Source: Phialocephala subalpina
Lineage: Eukaryota > Ascomycota > Leotiomycetes > Helotiales > Mollisiaceae
DNA length: 64,000 nucleotides
Reading direction: 5' to 3'
Assembly (NCBI GenBank): GCA_900073065.1
Contig: FJOG01000006.1
Coordinates: 1,470,881 to 1,534,880, forward strand
How positions within the stretch are numbered: the first letter of the stretch is position 1; every line of letters starts with the position of its first letter. Made by a program: the position numbers and the translations under genes. Of this stretch, positions 54,364 through 63,711 are shown piece by piece. The notes beneath the pieces are model-generated. The model made no database searches. It was not told the origin of the DNA and saw nothing but the letters and a program-made list of their open reading frames with translations.

Positions 54364-55373
54364 ATGGACGCAAAGCAGGTTGAGACTCATGTCAAGGCTT
54401 TACAGAAGGCTGTTTCTGAAAAGCAGCCTACTTCAAACGTCGTCGCTATCCTGGAGACCTTGAAGAAGGATGTCGTCCCAACCGAGGAGCTGCTCCGAGT
54501 ACGTTCTTAACCTGCTCCGCGCGCATTCCTCAGGGGTCGATATGGACAATGTTTGCCGGCTGCTAACATTTTTGTAGTCCACCAAAGCTGGCGTTATCGT
54601 AGCTAAGCAGAAGGCCAACCCTAACAAGGAGATCGCAAGACTCGCTGCGGAGATCGTCTCGAAGTGGAAGCAGATGGTCCAGGTCGGTCAGAAGAAAGCC
54701 ATGTCCAAGCCAAGTTCAGCATCGCCCAACAAAGGTACCTCTTCCCCTGCACCATCCGCAGAGCCGAAGACATTCAAGGGCGACAAGTCGAAGAGAAGAT
54801 GGGAGACTGAGGGTGTTGATGTCAAGCGAACCGGTATTCCAACTAGGGATAATTGCGTCGGATTGCTCTACAATGGTCTCGCCTACATGTCAGAGGAGTC
54901 GTCTACACGCCTTATCCTCAGATCAGTGGAGGTGGAGCAAGCAGCTTACGACCACTTCAAGGGCGACAATCCAGATTACCGAGCCAAGATGCGTTCCCTC
55001 TTCCAAAACCTCAAGAACGCTAGCAACAGAGAGTTGGGTCCTCGTGTCATGTCTGGGGAGATTGAGCCTAGTCGATTCGTCACTATGAGCCACGAGGAGC
55101 TGAAGTCCGCCGAACGTCGCAAGGAGGATGAGAAGTTGCAGGCCGAGAATCTCAAGATGGCACAAGTCCCAATGGCGGAGAAGAGTATCAGTGATGCCTT
55201 GAAGTGTGGAAAGTGTGGACAGAAGAAGGTCTCTTACAGTCAGGCGCAAACCCGCAGTGCTGATGAACCGATGACTACCTTCTGTGAATGCACGGTTTGT
55301 GGTAATCGCTGGAAGGTATGTTGCAATATAATTGCGCGCGATACGTTATCACTAACAAGCGTAGTTCTCTTGA
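54364..55373 (+). CDS. dst1: Transcription elongation factor TFIIS
   Basis: Three exons: 54364-54498, 54578-55315, 55365-55373, 293 aa. TFIIS rescues arrested RNA polymerase II by stimulating RNA cleavage. The N-terminal helical LW domain (about 1-80) is followed by a Ser/Pro/Lys linker, the central Pol II-binding domain (RDNCVGLLYNGLAY, VEQAAYDHF, YRAKMRSLFQNLKN) and the C-terminal zinc ribbon with CGKCGQKK, TRSADEPMTTF (the acidic catalytic hairpin) and CTVCGNRWK. The last exon is only 9 nt and supplies Phe-Ser-stop, which completes the conserved end of the ribbon. Reading through the intron would add a foreign tail of about 65 residues. Confidence 0.96.
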
Positions 55374-55850
55374 ACGTCTGGCCAATGGTCACTTTCTTCA
55401 CAAAATTTTCGATTCTTTACGAGCCTATGGCACTTTTCATGGATGGTTTTCGGGGTATGGGGTCTGACGTTTGCATTCGGGGGGAGTGTACGCTGGTGAA
55501 GTATTCAAAGGAGCGTTGATTTCTTTCTTTGACACGGTTCGTTATTCCCCAGCATGGATTTCAGCTCGTCTCTCAAGCACGTAGTGCATAGTCGATGGAG
55601 AGAACAACGCTGCGATGGTCATGAGAATAGACAATAGAACATGGATCACAGAAGTCTAAAGTCTTGTTCCATGTGTTCACCGTGAAAGTCCTAGTAGGGT
55701 TGGGACATTGAAAACACGTTGAGATCGAGATAAGACATGCCCACTTGCATTTTTGAGGAAGGCCTTCAAAAAGTTGCAAAGTTCTAGCATTTTCAATGTC
55801 CCAGCTTTCCAAGGACTTTTTGAGTTGTGGCCATTCTTCATACCGAAGCT
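55374..55850. other. Convergent intergenic region TFIIS / MCY1-like
   Basis: Two 3' UTRs plus the inverted repeat at 55685-55819. The apparent frame running on from TFIIS is intron read-through, not a gene. Confidence 0.55.
55685..55819. repeat. 30-bp imperfect inverted repeat (MITE-like or RNA hairpin)
   Basis: Left arm 55685-55714 and right arm 55790-55819 pair with small mismatches; the core of 14 bp, TGGGACATTGAAAA, is perfect, and the outer AAAGTCC also pairs. The spacer is 75 nt. Total length (135 bp) is close to that of the two homologous introns, which share the TGGGACATT word. Confidence 0.65.
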
Positions 55851-57188
55851 TCATTTCTCATCCTCGAGACCAAGCAGGGCCAGCAGATTTGTCTGCTCAT
55901 GCTCTTCTTCTAGCCCCATCTCGCCCACGTTCTTCCAAAACTTACTCAGATGTCGAGTACCACTGTCACAAAGAATTGTAACAATCCGACTATTCTTTGG
56001 CATCCGAAGAGCAGTGGCGACAGCAGCAACGCAGTTTACAGCACTGCTACTTCCAATGAAAATGCCATCCTTCTCGACCAACCATCTAGCCATTTTCATG
56101 GCTTGGAGATCAGTAACCTTGACGGCATCATCAATAAGCTCTCTTCCAGCTTCGAAGTTCTCCGTAAGTCTGTTGATACCAATGCCTTCCACAATACTAT
56201 CGACCTGCTGCCTTCGACGTGTTCCCTCCTTTTCTGTGTTTGAGAACATGACTCCATGCTTCACTTTGTTGTACAGACCACTGCCTTCGGGATCTGCTAG
56301 CACAACTTTCAGATTTCGTCCCATCCCCATCTCTTGCTTGAGAAACACAGAGATTCCAGAGATGGTTCCCCCTGTCCCAGCTCCAGCCACGAAAGCATCA
56401 AGCTGTCCACCCGTCTGATGCCAAATCTCTGGTCCAGTGGTCTTCACATGCGCTCGATAATTCGCCAGTGATTCAAACTGATCCGCGAAGAAGCCTTTGC
56501 TCTTATCCTCACTTGAAGCTGTGTGTTCCCTTGCCCGCGTCCGCGCTAAGTTGACAAAATGCTGCGTAGAAGTGATTGGCGCAGGAGTCACTCTCTCGAC
56601 CGTAGCTCCTAAATGATGTAGCAGGTCAGACTTCTCCTTGCTCTGATCATTCGGCATACAGATATAAGCTTTGTAGCCCTTTGCTCTCGCCAATGTCGCA
56701 AGTGAGATACCCGTTGATCCTACTGTGCCTTCGTAAATCGTATCTCCTTGTCCTGGTGTCAAAAGTCCCTCTTCTTCCGCCATCTGGATCATATTCAACG
56801 CCACTCTGTCCTTTGGGCTTTGGCCCGCGCCATTGAGAAACTCTGCTTTGGCCAGAATCTCGCATCCTGTAGCTTCGGACAAGCTCTTAATCTTGAATAG
56901 CGGGGTATTGCCTATACACCCTTCAATACCCTCTGGTATCGGCGGCGCAGGAACTCCAACAATGGATTGTCTCGAGCTTCGAGTATGGTCTTCTAGCTTG
57001 ACAGGAGGTAGGTACGTGCTTGCAGGTCTCGAATCGGCGGAAGAACTTGGCCCCCGTCTTCGACGTTGGTACCTGCGTTCGAGATCTGGGTAGATATCTT
57101 TGAAACCTAGCGTCATGAGAATGCCTGCCACAAAGGCAAACGCGACGGCAGCGGTGCCATATGCTTTCGGATGGTCGTTCAAAGACAT
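55851..57188 (-). CDS. Cysteine synthase homologue, membrane-anchored (MCY1-like)
   Basis: Single exon, 445 aa. A hydrophobic N-terminal segment (AAVAFAFVAGILMTLGF, about 13-29) followed by Arg-rich sequence suggests a membrane anchor, as in the mitochondrial outer-membrane cysteine synthase Mcy1 of yeast. The PLP fold-type II domain follows: CIGNTPLFKI, the Schiff-base Lys in AGQSPKDRVA (about 126), the phosphate-binding loop EGTVGSTGIS, FVAGAGTGGTISG, and SSSAVNCVAA near the C-terminus. It should make cysteine from O-acetylserine and sulfide, or act on related substrates. In the AGQSPKDR loop, Gln stands where classic CysK proteins usually have Ser/Asn, as I recall, so the exact reaction is uncertain. 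Divergent from NDUFAF7. Confidence 0.9.
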   Translation of the reverse strand: MSLNDHPKAYGTAAVAFAFVAGILMTLGFKDIYPDLERRYQRRRRGPSSSADSRPASTYLPPVKLEDHTRSSRQSIVGVPAPPIPEGIEGCIGNTPLFKIKSLSEATGCEILAKAEFLNGAGQSPKDRVALNMIQMAEEEGLLTPGQGDTIYEGTVGSTGISLATLARAKGYKAYICMPNDQSKEKSDLLHHLGATVERVTPAPITSTQHFVNLARTRAREHTASSEDKSKGFFADQFESLANYRAHVKTTGPEIWHQTGGQLDAFVAGAGTGGTISGISVFLKQEMGMGRNLKVVLADPEGSGLYNKVKHGVMFSNTEKEGTRRRQQVDSIVEGIGINRLTENFEAGRELIDDAVKVTDLQAMKMARWLVEKDGIFIGSSSAVNCVAAVATALRMPKNSRIVTILCDSGTRHLSKFWKNVGEMGLEEEHEQTNLLALLGLEDEK

Positions 57189-57374
57189 CGTGTCATCGTG
57201 ATATTGTCATTTCGTGATTGTCCCAAGTTGTTGAAGGACAATTGTGGATTTTGATGTTTGGACCTGAAGATTAATCCTTGTCAGCATGGGAGAGCATTGA
57301 CCATGTGAAATTCGGCCTTTTCCCAAAGCTCCGACGAGCTCACGCAACCACAACATCTCGCAATAGTTCTTTTA
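57189..57374. promoter_or_regulatory. Short bidirectional promoter, MCY1-like / NDUFAF7
   Basis: Only 186 bp separate the two ATGs, so both promoters and leaders must lie here. Both products are predicted mitochondrial. Confidence 0.6.
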
Positions 57375-58980
57375 ATGGACTCTCCAATTATTTCGCGGTT
57401 GTTTAGGCAGCTGTTCAGTCATCGAGCTTGTCAGTCAGTACGGGCGCGATCATCGGCGCCGCTGCGATTACAACATGGAAGCAGACCACAGGTTAGACAT
57501 CTGTCTGGGAGTAGGAGGCACAATGAGAAGTCCTCGAGCAAGAATGAGAGTCATTGGCAGCAGAGAACGGATTTGTTCCCGCTGAACATGTCGGAGGAGT
57601 ACCAGAAATACCCAATGGTTACGGCAGATCAGTTGAGAGGGAGGAGAGAACGGCCTAGGAGGGTGAAGATGTTGACGAGAGACTTCATTGAAGGTTAATA
57701 TCCCAACTGAAGCTTTAAATCAAGGCTCACGTATCTCGCAGACTCTCTATACAATCCCTCATATGGGTACTTCTCAAAACAAGTCGTAATCTTCACACCT
57801 GGAGAACCCTTCGACTTCAACAAACTCGAAGACGAACCAGAATTCCACCGCCTTCTTGGGCAAAGATACACCGAATTCGAAGACAAATTAGACCTTATAG
57901 CACCCAATGAGACCCGGCAGCTCTGGCATACACCCACCGAGCTCTTTCGACCCTACTACGGCGAAGCTATAGCCCGGTATCTTGTCGAGAACTACAAATT
58001 ATCCCAATATCCCTACCACGACCTCATAATATATGAAATGGGCGCTGGAAACGGCACCCTCATGCTCAACATTCTCGATTACATTAGGGACGCGGAGCCG
58101 TCAGTCTATGACCGCACCAAGTTCAAGATTATAGAAATCTCTTCCAACTTGGCAAAGCTGCAAGCAAACCAGCTCCTCCGAACTGCTGATTCGAGAGGCC
58201 ATTCCTCAAAGGTGGAGATTATCAACAAGTCCATCTTCGAATGGAATCAAGTCGTATCATCCCCATGTTTCTTCCTAGCGATGGAAGTCTTCGATAACTT
58301 CGCCCACGACGCCATCCGTTACGACCCCGTGACGGAAGAACCCCTCCAAGGAACTGTATTAATTGACAACGCCGGCGATTTCTACGAATTCTTTCTCCCA
58401 ACAATCGACCCTGTTGCCGCACGCTTCCTACGAGTACGGCACGCAGCTACTGGCGGTCACTATCCCACACCTCTTCCCCAGAGCAGGTTATTACGGAAGC
58501 TGAGCGCGAGGATGCCTTTCACTCCGAACTTATCAGATCCGGAGTATATTCCTACAAGGTTAATGCAGTTTTTTGATATCCTGGGAAAGTACTTCCCAGC
58601 TCATAGGTTGTTGACAAGTGATTTCCATGATTTGCCGGATACGATTAGGGGTATTAATGCACCGGTTGTGCAGACGAGGTACCAGAGGCGGACGGTGCCT
58701 GTCACGACTCCTTATGTATGCATTCCCCTTTCCTCCTTCGTGTCACAACGCTTGCTGATCATTATTGTAGGTACATCAAGGATACTTCGATATCCTGTTC
58801 CCAACTGACTTCAATGTCACGGAACTCATCTATAGAGCTATTACAGGCAAGCTCACTCGTGTGTTAACACATGAAGAGTTTCTGAGGAGATGGGCTTATG
58901 TGGAAGAGACGGAGACCAAAAATGGGGAGAATCCACTCTTGAGCTGGTATAAGAATGCCAGTGTTCTCACCACGGTGTAG
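57375..58980 (+). CDS. NDUFAF7/MidA-type mitochondrial arginine methyltransferase
   Basis: Three exons: 57375-57693, 57742-58715, 58771-58980, 500 aa. NDUFAF7 methylates an arginine of a complex I core subunit (NDUFS2) in the mitochondrial matrix and is needed for complex I assembly. The N-terminus is Arg/Ser-rich without acids, as in a presequence. Family marks: DFIEDSLYNPSYGYFSKQV (across intron 1), ELFRPYYGEAIARYL, the SAM-binding YEMGAGNGTLMLNIL, and IIEISSNLAKLQ. FLAMEVFDNFAHD corresponds to the conserved NE-hD element, here with Glu-Val-Phe-Asp-Asn. YFDILFPTDFNVTEL follows intron 2. Exons join in frame with family-consistent junctions. Confidence 0.93.
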
Positions 58981-59583
58981 ATGAGGTGTCAAAGCATCAG
59001 AAATAACCATGGTCAATTCGATATTTGTGATTATGATTTCTGTGGGATGTGGTGAACAATTTCGACCTCCAAAATGTCCCATAATTCTAGCACAACAAGA
59101 ACGACATTGCTCTTTCTGAACAGAGTTTCACAGACATTTCGAGAATGAACATTGGAAAATCGAGGCTTTCAAGCTTTCATAATATAACCACTGCTGTTCG
59201 ACGACTCCTATTGTACTACTCTCTCAGGATCAGAACCCTATGACATCTCATCGTAGAGGCAGCCCTTGAACTTCTAGCTCTCCAGACCCCTGAAAAGAAA
59301 GTAAAAGGGGAGAATATCACATGTTTCATCTTGCACGTGACTAGCCCAATTCTAAGACGGAAAGAGCCCAGAAAAGTTCGTGAAGTCTGCGAACATAATT
59401 GGCGATCTCGCATTAGGCGCCTAGTATTTAAAGGATAGAAAGTGTGACCATAATTGAACCTGATATAGAAGGAGCGATTCGTTATGTTTCCTCTTCTGAA
59501 GCGACCCAAGCGAGGTCTCACCCACCTTGGAACTTCATGCCAACTTCAGCAATACTCCAACAACATTCAGAACAACGAAATTT
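58981..59583. other. Intergenic
   Basis: NDUFAF7 3' UTR, then THG1 promoter. One AATGTCCCA copy at 59073-59081. Nothing else seen. Confidence 0.5.
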
Positions 59584-60806
59584 ATGATGGCAAACTCTAA
59601 GTAAGCCTTTTAGTGCTTTACTTCCATTGTCATGGCTGACTCTCCCCAGATATGAATACGTGAAAGCATTCGAACAGCCGGACCTCCTCATCCCAAACAC
59701 GTGGATCGTGGTTCGCATTGACGGCAGAGGCTTTCACAAGGACGTATTCTCTCCCCAAATATGAGAATTCTTGCTAACCTGTATCAGGTTTTCGAACAAA
59801 TATGCATTCGAGAAGCCAAATGATCGTCGAGCTCTCGACCTCATGAACGCTGCAGCCAAAGCAGTCATGACCGAGCTACCAGACATTGTCATTGCGTATG
59901 GCATTAGCGATGAGTACAGGTACTTCATCAAAGCCGAATCTCACCATATAGCTGTGACTTAATTGTCTTCTAGCTTCGTCTTTCACAAATCCTGTGTGCT
60001 GTTCGAGAGGCGGTCAAGGTATGACTCTTTCTAGTCCCAAGGTGCACGGCTGATATTTTGACAGCAAGCTCGTGACAACCATTGTCTCTACTTTCACTGC
60101 GTACTATGTTCATCTCTGGTCCACATTCTTCCCTGACATGCCGCTCACGCCTCCATTACCGAGCTTTGATGGAAGGGCGGTCCAGTATCCTAGCATTCAG
60201 AACTTGCGAGACTACATGAGCTGGAGACAGGTCGACTGTAAGTCTCCGCATGGGGTGCTGATGGTCTAATTCAGAGCTGACTCATGTAAGGTCACATTAA
60301 CAACCTCTACAACACGACGTTCTGGGCTTTGATTCAAAGTGGAGGAGTGGATGCGAAGAGTGCTGAGAAAGAGCTTGCTGTAATAAGTTGATTCATTACA
60401 TTGTGTGGCCTCATGCTGATCATGTCAGGGTTCTCTCGCAGCAGACAAGAATGAGATCTTGTTCTCAAGGTTCAAGATCAATTACAACAATGTGCCTGAG
60501 ATCTACAAGAAAGGCAGCGTAGTATTGCGAGATGTAAGTCATTCTGCGAAGTGTTTCGACAAGGTGGTTCTGACAAAGTCCAAGTATGAGCTGGTTGAGC
60601 CTGGAACTGTGTCAGAAGTCGAAGAAGATTCAGCAAAGACAGCAGAGCAAGCAGAGTTGTCCAAGACTCAAGAGGAGAAAGAGAAAAAGCGGAGGGCGAA
60701 GGCAAGAATCACTGTGCAGCACGTGGACATCATCAAGGACGAGTTTTGGGAAAGAAGACCGTGGCTGCTTTCGAATAAGCCGGGCAAGATACCCAAGGAG
60801 CCATGA
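59584..60806 (+). CDS. thg1: tRNA(His) guanylyltransferase
   Basis: Seven exons: 59584-59600, 59650-59739, 59788-59919, 59974-60018, 60065-60237, 60291-60379, 60429-60806, 307 aa. Thg1 adds the essential extra G at the -1 position of tRNA-His, using a reversed (3'-5') polymerase reaction. Palm-like active site: VVRIDGRGFHKFS (metal-binding Asp) and YGISDEYSFVF (second acid), plus FEKPNDRRALDLMN, LFERRSSKLVTTIVSTF and CHINNLYNTTFWALI. The spacing is standard. Oddity: intron 2 (59740-59787, 48 nt, GCTAAC branch, ATCAG acceptor) would start with GG, not GT, to give HKFS; no GT donor nearby keeps the frame. Five other introns are canonical. The last exon carries a Lys/Glu-rich insert. Confidence 0.9.
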
Positions 60807-60890
60807 TACAATGTGATTACTTCGATCGCTGCAAATGCTGCCCAATACTGGTATCGCTCCAAACGCCGTGCTAATGCTGCAATATAAGAA

Positions 60891-61682
60891 TCATTCGTCC
60901 TTCCTCCGCTTCTTCCTTTTCTTTGCCTTCTCTAGATCTGCTGTATCTTCTTCCGCTTCTTGTGCCAGCTTCTTAAGACGTTTCCGTTCTTTGCGTTCCT
61001 CCTTCGATTCAGCCTTCTCCAGCTCTGGGGTATCTTCGACAGATGTGGGTTCTGATGCCTTCGCCTCTTGCTCTCGCAAAGCACGCTTCGCAGCTTTTCT
61101 GGCTTTCCGTTCTTCTTTCGTCTCCTTTTTTGATGTTTCCTCTTCTATCTCTTCGGATTTGTCTTCCACAAGAGCTTCCTCAGCCTTCGCAGCACGTTTC
61201 GCAGCCTTCCTCGCCCTTCTCTCTTCCTTAGTCTCCTTTGTCCCTTCAACCACCTTTGCCTCGGCGTCTCTCTTCCTCTTCCTTCTGGCTGGTTCTTCAC
61301 CACAGGCACTTGGACTCGTACTCTCGCTCTCGATTGGCGTAATCGTCCCACTCAAACTCTCTCCCCGCACAAAACTCGCATACAATCCGCCTTTACTCCC
61401 AACCCACTTCGCACCCGCCTTGCTCACCATATCCAGTCCTCCACTCGTAACAGTCTGCACTACTGTCCCCTGTGTACTCGTATCCAGACCTTTTAGCGAG
61501 GAATCGAAGGCATTCATCCACCACATATCGCTTGTTCGATGTTGTTTCTTTCCGATGCCGAGATTATCGACCTTTTTGGAGACGAGGAGAGGTCGTGAGA
61601 GCCCGACCGCGTTGGAGGTTGGGTGGAGGGAGTTTCCGGTGCCGCGCCATCCTTGGGATGTGAGGAGCGCATGGGCGTCCAT
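60891..61682 (-). CDS. TMA23-like nucleolar G-patch protein
   Basis: Single exon, 263 aa. The first 60 residues match the Tma23 pattern: LLTSQGWRGTGNSLHP, LSRPLLVSKKVDNLGIG (G-patch-like), then WWMNAFDSSLKGLD. Tma23 is a nucleolar factor linked to ribosome biogenesis in yeast. The rest is highly charged, with two copies of an ETKEERxARKAAKRA unit followed by a basic end (KKRKKRRKDE), a typical nucleolar tail. ATG 61682 is the first ATG of the frame that keeps the conserved start. It is convergent with THG1, with only 84 bp between stops. Confidence 0.82.
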   Translation of the reverse strand: MDAHALLTSQGWRGTGNSLHPTSNAVGLSRPLLVSKKVDNLGIGKKQHRTSDMWWMNAFDSSLKGLDTSTQGTVVQTVTSGGLDMVSKAGAKWVGSKGGLYASFVRGESLSGTITPIESESTSPSACGEEPARRKRKRDAEAKVVEGTKETKEERRARKAAKRAAKAEEALVEDKSEEIEEETSKKETKEERKARKAAKRALREQEAKASEPTSVEDTPELEKAESKEERKERKRLKKLAQEAEEDTADLEKAKKRKKRRKDE

Positions 61683-62003
61683 TGTCAATTTGTGGTGGGG
61701 AGATTGAGAGGATGGTGGAGAGAAGGATATATTTTTCTTATCGTGGATTGGAGAAAAGTTCTGGCAATCTTAGCGGCGACGGGAGGGTTTATGATTGGCT
61801 CTGCTCTGAGAGTGGGGCTTCAAAGTCCTAAGACGCGCTGTTCCAAGCTTCGCTGGACTTCCAACCTCGTTGCATTTTTCAATACCTCAACATCCACGTT
61901 TCGATAGTATTCTGAAGTCTTCAGTCAAGTATATGATGTCTACTCCTGTTGAAGTTGCATTGAGGTTTTATATCTCATATAATTCAAACTTCGACGACTC
62001 AAC
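61683..62003. promoter_or_regulatory. Divergent promoter region, TMA23-like / antiporter
   Basis: 321 bp between two head-to-head ATGs. No specific site recognised. Confidence 0.5.
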
Positions 62004-63565
62004 ATGTCGTACCTCCCGTATGAAGAGCCAGGCATCGCTACCATTCTTTCCCTGACCTCTTTCCTCATCCTACTCAATGCTACTCGCTATATACTCGATC
62101 GGCTCTTATACTGCGGTATCATCGCCGAGATCCTCATAGGCATCATCTGGGGCCTCCCAATTGGCGGTACAGCATGGCTCACTCATGGAATGCAAGAGAC
62201 CATCCAAGCTTTTGGCTACCTAGGACTTATTGGTCTCGTCTTCGAAGGTGGACTTAGCACAGACTTAAATCTGTTGCGTAAGAATGCAGGAATGTCAGTC
62301 TCAGTGGCAACAGTTGGACTGCTCATGCCTATAGCTTTGTCATTCATCCTGCTCGTTTTCCCATTCTCCAGTAGCTCAGGGACTCTGTATCCCACTCCCC
62401 TGGCAGCTTTCTCAGCGGGAGCTTCGTTATGCTCTACTTCGCTGGGAACCACGTTTGCTATTCTCTCTTCAGCGGGTATGCAACAGACGAGGATTGGGAC
62501 TGTGCTTGTGGGAGCTGCTATGATGGATGATGTCGTTGGGCTGGTCATGGTCAACATTGTTACGACGCTTGGAGCCGGTGGTATGGGTGGGTGGCCGATT
62601 GCAAGACCTATTGTTGCAAGTTTCGGGCTGCTGCTCATTATCCTAGTAATTGCTCCTTATGTCTTGAAGCCATGCTGGCTGTTCCTTGCTAAGCATCTGC
62701 CTCCCGTGGATGCCGAGGATGGCAACGCCGCGAATCCAAAATCAACTCTGCATAGCTTTGCCTCCAAATCGGTCTCGGCCATCCCGCACCTTAGCTTCCT
62801 GCTTTGCACATCTGTCTTAATCATCTTCGTAACGATCGCTGAATTCATTGATGCTTCGGTGTTGTTTGCAGCATTCATCGCAGGTGGTGTGGTTAGCTAT
62901 CTCTGGAACGCTGAACGTAGGACGGCTGGGGACGAACAGGCATTTGATGGTCCGTCTCTGATGTATGATCAGTACTACAAGTCACTGATGGACTACATAC
63001 TTGTACCATTCTTCTTTGTATGTCTTCCCCCTTTACGCTCGTTAAACTTGTTCTAACCATACAGGCGTCCATCGGATTCTCGATCCCAATCACAGATATG
63101 TTCTCGGGACCCCTTGTCTGGAAAGGCATCGTGTACTCAATCTTGATGATCATCGCAAAGGGACTCGTCAGTCTTGTCATCTACTCAGACTATCTTATCA
63201 AGTTATGGAAGAGCAAACCGCAGCATTCAGCTGCACGACGAAGCAGGAGCATCCCGTTGAGATCAACTGAGAGATCTCAAACCCACCAAGTCAGTCAAGC
63301 AGTACCTCTTCAAGAACCAAAGGCTCCGCATTTCGACGCAATGCTGGTTGGTTTTGCCATGATAGCCAGAGGTGAGATTGGGTTCCTCATCGCTTCGCTG
63401 TCACAAAGTTCCGGAACCTTGACATTGAAGAACTCCTTGGGCGACCAGTCTGCCAGCGGAGAAGCAGTATTCCTTGTCATCGTCTGGGCTGTCGTCTTGT
63501 GCACGATCACAGGACCAGTCGCTGTCGGGATCATAGTTCGGAATCAGCAGAGACGGTCGCTTTGA
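62004..63565 (+). CDS. CPA2-type Na+(K+)/H+ antiporter
   Basis: Two exons: 62004-63017 and 63065-63565, 504 aa. About 11-12 hydrophobic segments. Landmarks of the monovalent cation/proton antiporter-2 fold: YCGIIAEILIGIIWGLPIGG, LGLIGLVFEGGLSTDLNLL, AGASLCSTSLGTTFAIL, the double-Asp motif AAMMDDVVGLVMVNI in the membrane, FAAFIAGGVVSYL and GFAMIARGEIGFLIASL. The paired Asp in MMDD is the expected ion-binding site. It would exchange Na+ or K+ for H+ across the plasma or an internal membrane. A hydrophilic loop (about residues 400-440, Ser/Arg/Gln-rich) is a probable cytosolic regulatory insert. The 47-nt intron joins VPFFF to ASIGFSIP. Confidence 0.93.
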
Positions 63566-63711
63566 CATTGAAGACCTCAATACAACTCAGCACATGACAG
63601 CTGAACGAGTCTGTCATGGTGAGATAGCAGAAATTGTCATCTTGTTTCAGGGCACCCAACATAGCGAGATATTTATTTACACAACGCGCTCGGCGAGGTG
63701 GCATGCGTAGC

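Noticed and set aside
55316..55519. Long C-terminal extension of TFIIS by read-through
   Set aside because: Canonical donor, branch and acceptor plus the conserved family ending show this is an intron and 3' UTR.
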